From: Streptomyces sp. McG3 | Lineage (GTDB): Bacteria; Actinomycetota; Actinomycetes; Streptomycetales; Streptomycetaceae | Length of the DNA: 41,619 nt | Direction: 5' to 3' | Assembly: GCF_018619185.1 (NCBI RefSeq) | Contig: NZ_JAAXYC010000036.1 | Span: forward strand, 1 to 41,619 | Part shown: positions 31,640 to 40,607 of the stretch, in pieces | How the letters are laid out: every line of letters starts with the position of its first letter | How positions within the stretch are numbered: the first letter of the stretch is position 1 | The notes under the pieces: model-generated | Seen by the model: the letters and a program-made list of their open reading frames with translations, nothing else | Databases searched by the model: none | What the model was told of the DNA's origin: nothing | Program-made: the position numbers and the translations under genes

Positions 31640-32712
31640 AGACGGTCGTCGCTCCGCCCGACAGCGGGACGGATCGCCCCACCGACGGTGCCCGGCCGGC
31701 GCACCGGCTGCCGTTCTGGGTCAACCAGAGGCTCGGGCTCGTCGTTCTCATCGTCGCGCTCGCCGCTCTGTTCGGTGTCCTGCGGCCGACGTTCTTCGAC
31801 GAGCGGCTGGTTCTCTTCCCGCTCATGAGGGACATCTCGACGCTGACGGTGGTGGCACTGGCGCAGATGGTGGTGCTGTCCATCGGGCACATGAACCTCG
31901 CCGTCGGGCGCATGGCCGCCTTCGGCGCGTTCTTCGCCGGCTTCGGCTACGACCGGCTGGGCCTGTCGCTGCCGCTCGGGCTGGTGCTGTGCCTGGTGGC
32001 AGGCTGTGCGATCGGCGCGCTGACCGGCTGGATCATCGCCCGCACGGGGGTGAACTCCTTCGTCGTGACGCTGGCCATGGACTTCGCCCTGCTGGGACTC
32101 GTCTCGCTGCTCTACTCGGCCTTCACGGAGAACGCCGCGTTCACCACCCGTCCCGACGGGCTGACGGAACTGCGGTCCTCCTCACTCGCCGACGTCTGTA
32201 TCGGACCGGTCTGTGGCTCCGCGGCCGTCCCGCAGATCATCCAGTTCACCCTGATCGCCCTCGTCGGCCTCGGTTTCCTCTACTCCCGTACCCGGATGGG
32301 ACGCGAACTGCTGCTCACCGGCGCCAATCCGAAGGCCGCCGAGTTGTCCGGCATCCCCACCGGCCGCAGGATCGTGCTCGCGCACGCCCTGTCGGGCCTG
32401 CTCGCCGCACTGGCCGGCTTCATGGCCGCCGTCGGCACGGGCACGTTCCGCGCGTCCATCGGCGAGGACTTCATGCTCCCTTCGTTCCTGGGCGCTGTCC
32501 TGGGCGGGACTCTGCTCACCGGCGGTGTCGTCTCCGTCATCGGCGCTCTGCTCGGCACGTCGCTCGTCGGTGTGATCCGCAAGGGTCTGGACCTGCTCGG
32601 CGTCGGTCTCGAAAGCCTCAACATCTACCTCGGGTGTGTCCTGCTCCTGGCCCTGTCCGCCGACCGGGTACGCACCGTCGTGTCCTACCGCAAGGTGGTG
32701 CGTTCCACATGA
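31636..32712 (+). CDS. ABC sugar transporter permease 1 (RbsC-like)
   Basis: A 358-residue integral membrane permease of the ribose/xylose class, with about nine to ten hydrophobic segments. LAQMVVLSIGHMNLAVGRMAAFGA is the conserved early motif (usually SVGxxDLSVG). TGANPKAAELSGIPTGRRIVLAHALSGLLA is the cytoplasmic coupling loop that contacts the ATPase. LPSFLGAVLGGTLLTGG follows. The start ATG at 31636 overlaps the enolase-family stop. The stop overlaps the start of permease 2. A second permease next to it suggests a heterodimeric channel. Confidence 0.93.
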   Translation: MKTVVAPPDSGTDRPTDGARPAHRLPFWVNQRLGLVVLIVALAALFGVLRPTFFDERLVLFPLMRDISTLTVVALAQMVVLSIGHMNLAVGRMAAFGAFFAGFGYDRLGLSLPLGLVLCLVAGCAIGALTGWIIARTGVNSFVVTLAMDFALLGLVSLLYSAFTENAAFTTRPDGLTELRSSSLADVCIGPVCGSAAVPQIIQFTLIALVGLGFLYSRTRMGRELLLTGANPKAAELSGIPTGRRIVLAHALSGLLAALAGFMAAVGTGTFRASIGEDFMLPSFLGAVLGGTLLTGGVVSVIGALLGTSLVGVIRKGLDLLGVGLESLNIYLGCVLLLALSADRVRTVVSYRKVVRST

Positions 32713-33788
32713 CCCCGCTCCAGGGCGGAAAGGCGGCGGCCCGGTCCGCACTGCACCGCTTCTCGCGCTCCACGACGACCACCCTGCTGGGCGTGGCGAT
32801 CGTCGGCTATCTCGCCCTCGGTATCTCGTCATCCGGCACCTTCTTCGAAGGGCCCTCCCTCCGTACGTTCCTGCAGTACCTCGCCACACCGGTCCTCATC
32901 GGGCTGGCCCAGATGGTCGCGCTGAGTGTGGGGCAGCTCAACCTCGCGGTCGGCGCGCTGGGCGGGTTCAGCGCCTGTCTGATGGGCGTGCTGATGGTCG
33001 ACGCCGGTGTCCCGGCCGGGCTCGCCGTCCTGACCGGCGTCCTGGGCGCGACTCTGATCGGGCTGATCACCGGCGTGTTCATCGTCGCGACACGCATCAA
33101 CGGCTTCATCGTGACGCTCGGCACCATGACCATCCTGCTGGGGGCGCAGTACCGGCTCTCCGGCACCCGCACCATCGACGGGTACTCCGCCACGCTGCGC
33201 GACTTCGGCCGTGCCGCGCCGCTGAACATCCCGCTCGTCTTCGTCACGGCCCTGGTCTCGGCCGGTCTCCTCGCCGCCTTCATGTACCGCACGGTGGCGG
33301 GGCGGCGGCTGCTGGCAGCCGGCGGGAACCCGCTCGCCGCCAAGTTGTCGGGCATCTCCACCGACCGGCAGATCGTGCTCGCGCACACCCTGTCCGGGCT
33401 GCTGATCGGCGTCGCGGCCCTGACCGCCACCGCCTCGCTGCCCGGGGTCAACCGGAGTGTCGGCGGAGACTGGCTGCTGCCCAGCTTCGCGGCGCCCATC
33501 ATCGGCGGCGTGGCGCTGACCGGCGGCTCCGTCGCCGTCCTCGGGACCGTACTCGCCGCCTTCGTCATGCGTCTGATCGATACCGCGCGGGCTCAGTTCT
33601 CCCTCGACCCGAGCTGGGTCAACTTCCTCATCGGGGTCGTCGTTCTCGGCACCGTCGTCGGCGGTCGCGTCCACCAGAGCCGCCTCGCCAAGAAGGCCGT
33701 GTCACCGAGCGGCACACCCCCGCCGACGGCTCCCGGGGAAACACCCCGGCCGACATCCGTACCGACGCCGACGGGAGAGGCTCGATGA
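32709..33788 (+). CDS. ABC sugar transporter permease 2 (RbsC-like)
   Basis: A 359-residue second permease of the same class. Matching motifs are LAQMVALSVGQLNLAVGALGGFSA, AAGGNPLAAKLSGISTDRQIVLAHTLSGLLIG and LLPSFAAPIIGGVALTGGSV. It diverges from permease 1 in the loops, so the two are old paralogues and not a recent duplication. A Pro/Thr-rich tail (about residues 330-359) is unusual. The ATG at 32709 overlaps the end of permease 1, and its stop overlaps the ATPase start (ATGA). Confidence 0.93.
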   Translation: MTPLQGGKAAARSALHRFSRSTTTTLLGVAIVGYLALGISSSGTFFEGPSLRTFLQYLATPVLIGLAQMVALSVGQLNLAVGALGGFSACLMGVLMVDAGVPAGLAVLTGVLGATLIGLITGVFIVATRINGFIVTLGTMTILLGAQYRLSGTRTIDGYSATLRDFGRAAPLNIPLVFVTALVSAGLLAAFMYRTVAGRRLLAAGGNPLAAKLSGISTDRQIVLAHTLSGLLIGVAALTATASLPGVNRSVGGDWLLPSFAAPIIGGVALTGGSVAVLGTVLAAFVMRLIDTARAQFSLDPSWVNFLIGVVVLGTVVGGRVHQSRLAKKAVSPSGTPPPTAPGETPRPTSVPTPTGEAR

Positions 33789-35329
33789 GCGAAGTCCTGC
33801 TGGAATGCGATCAGATCGTCAAGGTCTTCCCCGGTGTCCGGGCCCTCGACGGCGTCGGTCTGCGGCTCACCGCAGGGTCCGTGCACGCCCTGCTCGGCGA
33901 GAACGGGGCGGGGAAGTCCACCCTCATCAAGGTGATCACCGGCGTGCACGCGCCCGATGGCGGCCGCCTGCTCCGGGGCGGCCAGGAGATCCATCCGCGC
34001 TCCCCCCTGGACGCCATGCGCGCCGGCATCGGCGTCGTCCACCAGGAACGCAACCTGATCCCCGGGTTCTCCGTGGCCGAGAACATCACCCTGCAGAATC
34101 CTCCCTCGCGCCGTGGCCTGGTCGACCGGGAGGCCATGACCGCGCCGGCCCGGCGCTGCCTGGCCGAACTCGGCCTCGATATCGAACCGGACCAGTTGGT
34201 GTCCGAACTCTCCGTCGCACAACAGCAGTTGGTGGAGATCGCCAAGGCGCTCCACACCGACAGCAAGGTTCTCCTGCTCGACGAGCCGACCGCCTCGCTC
34301 TCCCCGCAGGAGGCGATGAGTCTCTTCGATGTCGTCCGCCGGCTGACCGAGCGCGGCACGTGCGTGGTGTTCGTCAGTCACAAACTGGAGGAGGTCTTCT
34401 CCGTCTGCGACACCGTCACCGTGCTGCGCGACGGCCTGTCCGTACTGGAATCGGCGCCGCTCCCGGAGCACACCCAGGACGACATCGTGACCCTGATGGT
34501 CGGACGTGCCCACGCGGTGACGGCGATGTCGCCACGCCCCGTGGACACGTCCGCGGCTCCCGCCCTCTCCCTCAGCGGACTCTCGACGGCCTCGGGACAC
34601 CAGGACATCTCGCTCGACGTGCGACCCGGCGAGATCGTCGGGCTGTACGGTCTGGTCGGCGCGGGGCGCAGCGAACTGGTCAAGGCGGTGCTCGGTCTGG
34701 AGCGCGTCACCGGCGGTGAGATCCGCGTGTACGGAGAGCTCGCGAGGATCGGCTCGCCGCGGCAGGCACTGCACCAGTACGGCATCGGCTACCTCACCGA
34801 GAACCGCAAGGAGGAGGGCGTCTTCCTGGAGCAGCCCATCCTCCGCAACATCACCGTGACGGTATGGAGGAAGCTGGCGAATGCCCTCGGATACGTCCCC
34901 GCCGGCCGGGAACGCGAGACCGCGGCGGACCTCGTCGACCGCCTCGGCATCAAGATCTCCGGTCTCGCGCAGAACGCCGGTGAGCTGTCGGGCGGCAACC
35001 AGCAGAAGGTCAGCCTGTCGAAATGGCTGGCGGCCGACACCCGGCTGCTGGTGGTCGACGAGCCCACCGTCGGCGTCGACGTGCGTACCAAGCACGCGTT
35101 CCACGAGCTGATCTGGGAACTGGCCCGCGGCGGACTGCCGATCCTGCTGATCAGCAGCGACCTGGCCGAGATGGTGACCCTGGCCGACCGGGTCGTCGTG
35201 ATGGCCGGCCACCGCATCCGCGGCGAGGTGACCAACGACCACGACTACGGGCGGATGAGCGGTCGCATCATCCGGATCATCCACGACCGGCCGGTCTCCG
35301 CCGGGTCCCCGAAGGCCCCGGCTCCGTGA
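33785..35329 (+). CDS. ABC sugar transporter ATP-binding protein (RbsA-like, two domains)
   Basis: A 514-residue protein with two nucleotide-binding domains, as in RbsA/MglA. Domain 1 (about 5-235) has Walker A GENGAGKST (38-46), the altered signature LSVAQQQLVEIAKAL, Walker B LLLDEPTASLS and the switch HK in FVSHKLEEV. Domain 2 (about 260-495) has a degenerate Walker A, LVGAGRSEL, the signature LSGGNQQKVSL, and LLVVDEPTVGVDVRTK. Asymmetry of this type is normal for the family. It overlaps permease 2 upstream and the mutarotase downstream (GTGA), so uptake and catabolism genes are translationally linked. Confidence 0.95.
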   Translation: MSEVLLECDQIVKVFPGVRALDGVGLRLTAGSVHALLGENGAGKSTLIKVITGVHAPDGGRLLRGGQEIHPRSPLDAMRAGIGVVHQERNLIPGFSVAENITLQNPPSRRGLVDREAMTAPARRCLAELGLDIEPDQLVSELSVAQQQLVEIAKALHTDSKVLLLDEPTASLSPQEAMSLFDVVRRLTERGTCVVFVSHKLEEVFSVCDTVTVLRDGLSVLESAPLPEHTQDDIVTLMVGRAHAVTAMSPRPVDTSAAPALSLSGLSTASGHQDISLDVRPGEIVGLYGLVGAGRSELVKAVLGLERVTGGEIRVYGELARIGSPRQALHQYGIGYLTENRKEEGVFLEQPILRNITVTVWRKLANALGYVPAGRERETAADLVDRLGIKISGLAQNAGELSGGNQQKVSLSKWLAADTRLLVVDEPTVGVDVRTKHAFHELIWELARGGLPILLISSDLAEMVTLADRVVVMAGHRIRGEVTNDHDYGRMSGRIIRIIHDRPVSAGSPKAPAP

Positions 35330-35649
35330 GGCGGGTCGCGCAGGTCGTCCGCCTGCGCCCCGAGAAGGCCGAGGAGTACCGGGAGCTGCACCGTGCCGTC
35401 CCCGGGCCCGTGCTCGACCGGCTGCGGCGTTGCCACATCGCCAACTACTCGATCCACCTGCTCGGCGACCGGCTGTTCAGCTACTTCGAGTACCACGGCG
35501 ACGACCTGGACGCCGACCTCGCCCTGATGGCCGACGACCCGGCCACCCGGGCATGGTGGCGGCTCACCGACCCCTGCCAGTCGCCCGTGGAGGAGGCCGC
35601 GCCCGGCACCTGGTGGGCGTCGGCGGAGCAGGTCTTCCTCATGGAGTAG
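35326..35649 (+). CDS. L-fucose/L-rhamnose mutarotase (RhaM family)
   Basis: A 107-residue protein of the RhaM (DUF718) mutarotase family, which speeds interconversion of alpha and beta anomers so that the next dehydrogenase gets its preferred form. Family motifs are VVRLRPEKAEEYRELHRAVPGPVL, HIANYSIHLLGDRLFSYFEYHG and a C-terminal TDPCQ ... WWASAEQVFLME. The catalytic histidine region HRAV and the IHLL/YFEY strands are intact. It starts at GTG 35326, overlapping the ATPase stop. The context with L-fuconate dehydratase makes L-fucose the likely substrate rather than L-rhamnose. Confidence 0.9.
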   Translation: MRRVAQVVRLRPEKAEEYRELHRAVPGPVLDRLRRCHIANYSIHLLGDRLFSYFEYHGDDLDADLALMADDPATRAWWRLTDPCQSPVEEAAPGTWWASAEQVFLME

Positions 35650-35722
35650 GCCGTCGCCCCGGCCCCCCGCACACCCGAACCATCCAGCGGCGCCGACGCG
35701 CCGCTCCCGCAAGGAGAACCAC

Positions 35723-36574
35723 GTGAAACTGATGCGCCTCGGCGCGCCCGGCGCAGAGCGCCCGGCCGTCCTCACCGACGACGGACGCACCTGTGACCTC
35801 ACCGGCCTGACCGGCGACATCGACGGGCCGTTCCTCGCCGCCAACGGAGTCGAGCGGGCCAGGGCCGCCCTGATGGCCGGCGAACTGCCCGCCCTGGACG
35901 CCACGGGGCTGCGCGTCGGCGCGCCGGTCGCCCGCCCCGGAAAGGTGGTGTGCGTCGGGCTCAACTACCGCGACCACGCCGAGGAGACCGGGGCCGCCGT
36001 ACCGCCGCGTCCGGTGGTGTTCATGAAGGATCCCGGCACCGTCGTCGGTCCGCACGACACCGTCCTCATCCCCCGCAGGTCCGAGAAGACCGACTGGGAG
36101 GTGGAGCTCGCGGTCGTCATCGGCCACCGCGCCCGCTATCTGGAGGGGCCCGCCGATGCCGCGGGCGTGATCGCGGGCTTCGCGATCAGCAACGACGTCT
36201 CCGAGCGCGCCTTCCAGCTCGAACAGTCCTCGCAGTGGGACCTCGGCAAGTCGTGCGAGACGTTCAACCCGCTCGGCCCCTGGCTGGTGACCGCGGACGA
36301 GGTGTCCGACCCGCAGGCCCTCGGCCTGCGCCTGAACGTCAACGGTGTGACCCGGCAGAACGGCACCACGAGGAACATGATCTTCCCGGTCGCCCACATC
36401 ATCTGGTACCTGAGCCAGTACATGGTCCTGGAGCCGGGCGACATCATCAACACCGGGACACCGGCCGGGGTGGCCCTCGGGCTCCCGGGGACCCCGTATC
36501 TGCGGGCCGGCGACACGGTCGAGCTCGGTATCGACGGGCTCGGCAGCCAGCGACAGACCTTCCAGGACGCGTGA
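35723..36574 (+). CDS. 2,4-diketo-3-deoxy-L-fuconate hydrolase (FAH family)
   Basis: A 283-residue fumarylacetoacetate hydrolase-family enzyme, the last step of the L-fucose pathway (2,4-diketo-3-deoxy-L-fuconate to pyruvate and L-lactate). The metal ligands appear as DWEVELA (E126 and E128) and SNDVSER (D158). Other family motifs are [26 protein letters not shown] and [16 protein letters not shown]. It starts at GTG 35723 after GGAGA. It follows the mutarotase by 73 bp and precedes fuconate dehydratase by seven bases. Specificity is assigned from context, because FAH members for several diketo acids look alike. Confidence 0.9.
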   Translation: MKLMRLGAPGAERPAVLTDDGRTCDLTGLTGDIDGPFLAANGVERARAALMAGELPALDATGLRVGAPVARPGKVVCVGLNYRDHAEETGAAVPPRPVVFMKDPGTVVGPHDTVLIPRRSEKTDWEVELAVVIGHRARYLEGPADAAGVIAGFAISNDVSERAFQLEQSSQWDLGKSCETFNPLGPWLVTADEVSDPQALGLRLNVNGVTRQNGTTRNMIFPVAHIIWYLSQYMVLEPGDIINTGTPAGVALGLPGTPYLRAGDTVELGIDGLGSQRQTFQDA

Positions 36575-36581
36575 GGCCCGC

Positions 36582-37943
36582 ATGAACCCCCACGAGAAGC
36601 ACGTCGGCGGCACCGCGCGCGTCACCGATGTCGACGTGATCGACGTCCGCTTTCCCACCTCGCGGGAGCTCGACGGCTCCGACGCGATGAACCCCGACCC
36701 CGACTACTCCGCCGCCTACGTGATCCTGCGGACCGACGCGGGCGACGAGCTGGAGGGCCACGCCTTCACCTTCACCATCGGCCGCGGCAACGAGGTGCAG
36801 GCAGCGGCGATCGCCGCGCTCCGCGACCACGTCGTCGGTCTGCCGGTCCACGCGGTGTGCGCCGACCCCGGTTCGGTCAGCCGCGCCCTGAACGGCGACA
36901 GCCAGCTCCGCTGGCTGGGGCCGGAGAAGGGCGTGATGCACATGGCGATCGGCGCGGTCGTCAACGCGGTGTGGGACCTGGCCGCCAAGCGGGCCGGCAA
37001 GCCGTTGTGGAAGCTGCTCGCCGACGCCCCACCGGAATGGCTCGCGGACCAGGTCGACTACCGCTACATCGAGGACGCCCTCAGCCGTGCGGAGGCCCTG
37101 GCCCTCCTCACCCGCGGCAAGGAGGGCGCCGCGGCGCGCGAGGAGCGTCTCCTGGCCGAGGGCTACCCCGCGTACACCACGTCCCCCGGCTGGCTGGGCT
37201 ACTCCGACGAGAAGCTGGTCCGGCTCGCCCGCCGGGCGGTCGCCGACGGCTTCACCCAGATCAAGCTGAAGGTCGGCGCGGACCTGACCGATGACGTACG
37301 CAGGCTGCGTGCGGCTCGCGAGGCGGTCGGCCCCGACATCCGGATCGCGGTCGACGCCAACCAGCGCTGGAACGTGGCCGAAGCGATCGAGTGGACCAAC
37401 GCCCTCGCCGCCGACGCCCCGTACTGGATCGAGGAGCCCACCAGCCCGGACGACATCCTCGGGCACGCGGCGATACGCGAGGGCGTCAGCCCGGTCAAGG
37501 TCGCCACCGGCGAGCACGTCCAGAACCGGATCATGTTCAAGCAGCTGTTGCAGGCCGGTGCGATCGACATCCTCCAGATCGACGCGGCCCGGGTCGGCGG
37601 CGTCAACGAGAACCTGGCGATCCTGCTGCTCGCGATGCGGTACGGCGTCCCCGTCTGTCCGCACGCCGGAGGCGTCGGTCTGTGCGAACTGGTCCGCCAT
37701 CTGTCCATGTTCGACTTCGTCGCGCTGTCCGGAACCACCGAGGACCGCGTGATCGAGTACGTGGACCACCTGCACGAGCACTTCAAGGATCCGGTGATCA
37801 TCGCGAACGGGCACTACACGGCTCCCCGGGCACCCGGCTTCTCCTCGGAGATGCACGCCGGCTCGCTCGCCGCCTACCGCTATCCGGACGGCGCCTTCTG
37901 GGCGGCCGATCTCGCCGCACAGGAGAAGGAGACGAACCGATGA
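36582..37943 (+). CDS. L-fuconate dehydratase
   Basis: A 453-residue enolase-superfamily enzyme that dehydrates L-fuconate to 2-keto-3-deoxy-L-fuconate (EC 4.2.1.68). Distinctive FucD motifs are [47 protein letters not shown] and [19 protein letters not shown]. Catalytic K228 and K230 (IKLKVG), metal ligands D258, E284 and E311, and the Asp-His dyad D334-H361 are all present. The full-length N-terminal capping domain and length match the characterised Xanthomonas enzyme class. It overlaps the downstream SDR gene (ATGA). This gene is the strongest single indicator of the pathway substrate. Confidence 0.95.
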   Translation: MNPHEKHVGGTARVTDVDVIDVRFPTSRELDGSDAMNPDPDYSAAYVILRTDAGDELEGHAFTFTIGRGNEVQAAAIAALRDHVVGLPVHAVCADPGSVSRALNGDSQLRWLGPEKGVMHMAIGAVVNAVWDLAAKRAGKPLWKLLADAPPEWLADQVDYRYIEDALSRAEALALLTRGKEGAAAREERLLAEGYPAYTTSPGWLGYSDEKLVRLARRAVADGFTQIKLKVGADLTDDVRRLRAAREAVGPDIRIAVDANQRWNVAEAIEWTNALAADAPYWIEEPTSPDDILGHAAIREGVSPVKVATGEHVQNRIMFKQLLQAGAIDILQIDAARVGGVNENLAILLLAMRYGVPVCPHAGGVGLCELVRHLSMFDFVALSGTTEDRVIEYVDHLHEHFKDPVIIANGHYTAPRAPGFSSEMHAGSLAAYRYPDGAFWAADLAAQEKETNR

Positions 37944-38695
37944 GCGAACTGTCCGGCCTCAGAGCCCTGGTGACCGGCGGTGCCTCCGGCATCGGAAGGG
38001 CTGCCGCCGACCTGCTGGCCGCCCGCGGTGCCGGTGTCGCCGTGGTGGACCTCGACCCGTCGACGGTGGACAGGCCCCTGCACGGGTACACCGCCGACGT
38101 GAGCGACGACGCGTCCGTACGGGCCGCCGTCGCGGCCGCCGCCGACGACCTCGGCGGCATCGACATCCTGATCAACAACGCCGGCATCGGCGCGGCGGGC
38201 ACCGTGGAGGACAACGACGACGCGCAGTGGCACCGGGTGTTCGACGTGAACGTCCTGGGCATGGTGCGCACGACCCGCGCGGCCCTCCCCCACCTGCGGG
38301 CTTCGGCGCACGCCTCCGTCGTCAACACCTGCTCGATCGCTGCCACGGCCGGGCTCCCGCAGCGCGCCCTGTACAGCGCCAGCAAGGGAGCGGTGCTGTC
38401 GCTGACGCTGGCCATGGCGGCGGACCACGTCCGCGAGGGCATCCGCGTCAACTGTGTGAACCCCGGCACGGCCGACACCCCGTGGGTGGGCCGTCTGCTC
38501 GACGCGGCCGCCGACCCGGCCGCCGAGCGCGCGGCGCTCAACGCCCGCCAGCCCATGGGCCGTCTGGTCACCGCCGAGGAGGTCGCCGCCGCCATCGTGT
38601 ATCTGGCGAGCCCCGCCGCTGCCTCGGTCACGGGTACCTCCCTCGCGGTGGACGGCGGGATGCAGGGGCTGCGGCTACGGCCGGAGGCCCGGTGA
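37940..38695 (+). CDS. SDR dehydrogenase, probable 2-keto-3-deoxy-L-fuconate dehydrogenase
   Basis: A 251-residue classical short-chain dehydrogenase. The NAD site is VTGGASGIG (about 11-19), with an aspartate at the end of beta2 (VVDLD) favouring NAD over [22 protein letters not shown], the catalytic serine in VNTCSIAA, and YSASK (Y145, K149) are present, followed by [11 protein letters not shown] and the usual [12 protein letters not shown] end. NAGIGxxGTVE is characteristic of 2-keto-3-deoxy-L-fuconate dehydrogenases. It overlaps fuconate dehydratase upstream and touches the AKR gene downstream (TGATG). The exact substrate is inferred from context. Confidence 0.9.
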   Translation: MSELSGLRALVTGGASGIGRAAADLLAARGAGVAVVDLDPSTVDRPLHGYTADVSDDASVRAAVAAAADDLGGIDILINNAGIGAAGTVEDNDDAQWHRVFDVNVLGMVRTTRAALPHLRASAHASVVNTCSIAATAGLPQRALYSASKGAVLSLTLAMAADHVREGIRVNCVNPGTADTPWVGRLLDAAADPAAERAALNARQPMGRLVTAEEVAAAIVYLASPAAASVTGTSLAVDGGMQGLRLRPEAR

Positions 38696-39723
38696 TGAGC
38701 GCCTCCGGTGACAGCGGCGCCGGACCGGTGATGAGCGCCCGCACCCTCGGCGACAGCGACGTCTCCGTCACGTCGCTGGGTTTCGGCGGCGCGGCCGTCG
38801 CCGGGCTCTTCGAGGACGTGGGGGAAGAGGCGGCGGCAGCGGCGGTGGACGCCGCCTGGGCGGCCGGCATCCGCTACTTCGACACCGCCCCGCATTACGG
38901 GGTCGGTGTGTCCGAGCGCCGCCTCGGGGCGGCCCTCCGGTCCAGGCCCCGGGACAGCTTCACCCTGTCCACCAAGGTCGGCAGGGTGCTGGAGCCGCAC
39001 GACGGCGGCGGGGACGACCGGGCCGACGGCTTCGCCGTCCCGGCCACGCACCGTCGTCGCTGGGACTTCAGCGCCGACGGCGTACGTCGCTCGCTGGAGG
39101 ACAGCCTCGACCGGCTCGGGCTCGACCGGGTCGACCTCGTACTGCTCCATGACCCCGATGAGCACGGGGAACAGGCCATCGAGGAGGCCTATCCGGCGCT
39201 GGAGGAGCTGCGGGCGCAGGGAGTCGTGCGGGCGATCGGCGTCGGGATGAACCAGACGCGCATGCTGACACGCTTTGTCACGGACACGGACATCGACGCC
39301 GTGCTCTGCGCGGGACGGTACACGCTGTTGGAGCAGGGCGCGCTGGACTCGCTGCTGCCCGCCGCGGTCGCGGCGGGCAAGAGCGTGATCATCGGTGGCG
39401 TGTTCAACTCCGGTCTGCTGGCGAACCCGGCACCTGACGCCACGTACGACTACGCCACCGCCCCCGGCGCGCTGGTGGGCCGGGCGCTGCGGATGCGCGA
39501 TGTCACCGAGGCCCATGGGGTGCCGCTGCGCGCGGCGGCGCTCCGCTTCCCCTTCGGGCATCCGGCGGTAAGCTCCGTCCTCCTCGGGGCCCGGTCGGCC
39601 GAGGAGGTCCATGACGCGGTCGAACAGTTCCACCGGACTCTTCCCGAGGCCGTGTGGGACGGGCTGCGGGCACAGGACCTGTTGCGGGCCGATGTGCCGG
39701 TGCCCGGGAGGAGAGCGACATGA
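38695..39723 (+). CDS. Aldo/keto reductase, probable L-fucose dehydrogenase
   Basis: A 342-residue aldo/keto reductase of the D-threo-aldose 1-dehydrogenase (L-fucose/D-arabinose dehydrogenase) group. Catalytic residues appear as YFDTAPHYGVGVSERRLG (Asp and Tyr), LSTKVGR (Lys) and VLLHDPDE (His). The DDRADGFAVPATHRRRWDFSADGVRRSLE segment is typical of this group. It should oxidise L-fucose to L-fuconolactone. Two starts are possible: ATG 38695, touching the SDR stop, and ATG 38731, which begins MSARTLGDSD. The bases around both are nearly identical (CCGGTGATGAGCGC), suggesting a small duplication. The stop overlaps the next gene start. Confidence 0.9.
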   Translation: MSASGDSGAGPVMSARTLGDSDVSVTSLGFGGAAVAGLFEDVGEEAAAAAVDAAWAAGIRYFDTAPHYGVGVSERRLGAALRSRPRDSFTLSTKVGRVLEPHDGGGDDRADGFAVPATHRRRWDFSADGVRRSLEDSLDRLGLDRVDLVLLHDPDEHGEQAIEEAYPALEELRAQGVVRAIGVGMNQTRMLTRFVTDTDIDAVLCAGRYTLLEQGALDSLLPAAVAAGKSVIIGGVFNSGLLANPAPDATYDYATAPGALVGRALRMRDVTEAHGVPLRAAALRFPFGHPAVSSVLLGARSAEEVHDAVEQFHRTLPEAVWDGLRAQDLLRADVPVPGRRAT

Positions 39724-40568
39724 CCGTCATCGACGCCCATCACCATCTGTGGGACCTGGGCCTACGCGACCAGGCGTGGATCGAGGGGCCTGAACTGGCC
39801 CCGCTGCGGCGCTCGTTCCTCCACCAGGACCTGGAGGCGGAGGCCCGGGAGGCCGGGGTGTCGGCCACGGTGCTCGTGCAGACGGTCACCGTGGCCGACG
39901 AGACACCCGAGTTCCTGGCCCTGGCTGCGGCCAGTGACCTGATCGGCGCGGTCGTCGGCTGGACCGATCTCACCTCGCCGGGCATCGCCGACGAACTCGC
40001 CCGGCTGCGCGCACTGCCGGGCGGCGAACTCCTGCGGGGCATCCGCCATCAGGTCCAGGGCGAGGCGGACCCGGAGTGGCTGACGCGTCCGGAGGTGCTG
40101 CGGGGCCTGCGCGCGGTGGCGGCGGCCGGACTCGTCTACGACCTCCTGGTGCTGCCGCACCAACTGGTGGCGGCGACCCGGGCGGCGGCGGCGGTTCCCG
40201 GCCTCACCTTCGTCCTCGACCACCTGGGCAAGCCCCCGATCGCCTCGGGCGAACGGGAGCCGTGGGCCGGCCGCGTACGCGAGCTGGCCGCCCTGCCGAA
40301 CACGGTGTGCAAGCTCTCCGGAATGGTCACCGAGGCGGACTGGCGGTCATGGACCGTCGATGACCTCGCGCCCTACGCCGACACCGTGCGGGAGGCCTAC
40401 GGGCCTCGGCGGCTGATGTTCGGCTCCGACTGGCCGGTGAGCACGCTCGCGGCGAGCTACGGCCGGGTCGTGGAGTCCACCGCGGAGTTGCTCGACGAGC
40501 TCACCCCCGCCGAGCGGGACGAGGTGTGGGCCGGAACCGCGCGGCGGGTCTACCGGCTGGCCCCGTAG
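39720..40568 (+). CDS. L-fuconolactonase (amidohydrolase 2 family)
   Basis: A 282-residue TIM-barrel metal hydrolase of the amidohydrolase-related COG3618 group. The hallmark VIDAHHHLWD lies at residues 3-12. Later motifs are TVLVQTVTVADETPEFL, LLRGIRHQVQGE, FVLDHLGKPPI, NTVCKLSGMVTEADW and RLMFGSDWPVS. This family opens L-fucono-1,4-lactone and related sugar lactones. It is coupled to the AKR (ATGA), the enzyme that would form the lactone. It ends the rightward operon and converges on the second GntR gene 39 bp away. Confidence 0.92.
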   Translation: MTVIDAHHHLWDLGLRDQAWIEGPELAPLRRSFLHQDLEAEAREAGVSATVLVQTVTVADETPEFLALAAASDLIGAVVGWTDLTSPGIADELARLRALPGGELLRGIRHQVQGEADPEWLTRPEVLRGLRAVAAAGLVYDLLVLPHQLVAATRAAAAVPGLTFVLDHLGKPPIASGEREPWAGRVRELAALPNTVCKLSGMVTEADWRSWTVDDLAPYADTVREAYGPRRLMFGSDWPVSTLAASYGRVVESTAELLDELTPAERDEVWAGTARRVYRLAP

Positions 40569-40574
40569 CCGTCC

Positions 40575-40604
40575 GCCGGTCCCCGGTCGGGGCGTCGGTC
40601 CGGC
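40575..40604. terminator. Candidate hairpin between convergent genes
   Basis: GCCGG (40575-40579) pairs with CCGGC (40600-40604), and CCCC-GGTC-GGGG forms an inner stem at 40581-40592. It sits in the 39-bp gap between the fuconolactonase stop and the stop of the second GntR gene, where a terminator is expected. The stem is interrupted by an unpaired stretch and has no U-run, so the call is tentative. Confidence 0.35.
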
Positions 40605-40607
40605 CGG

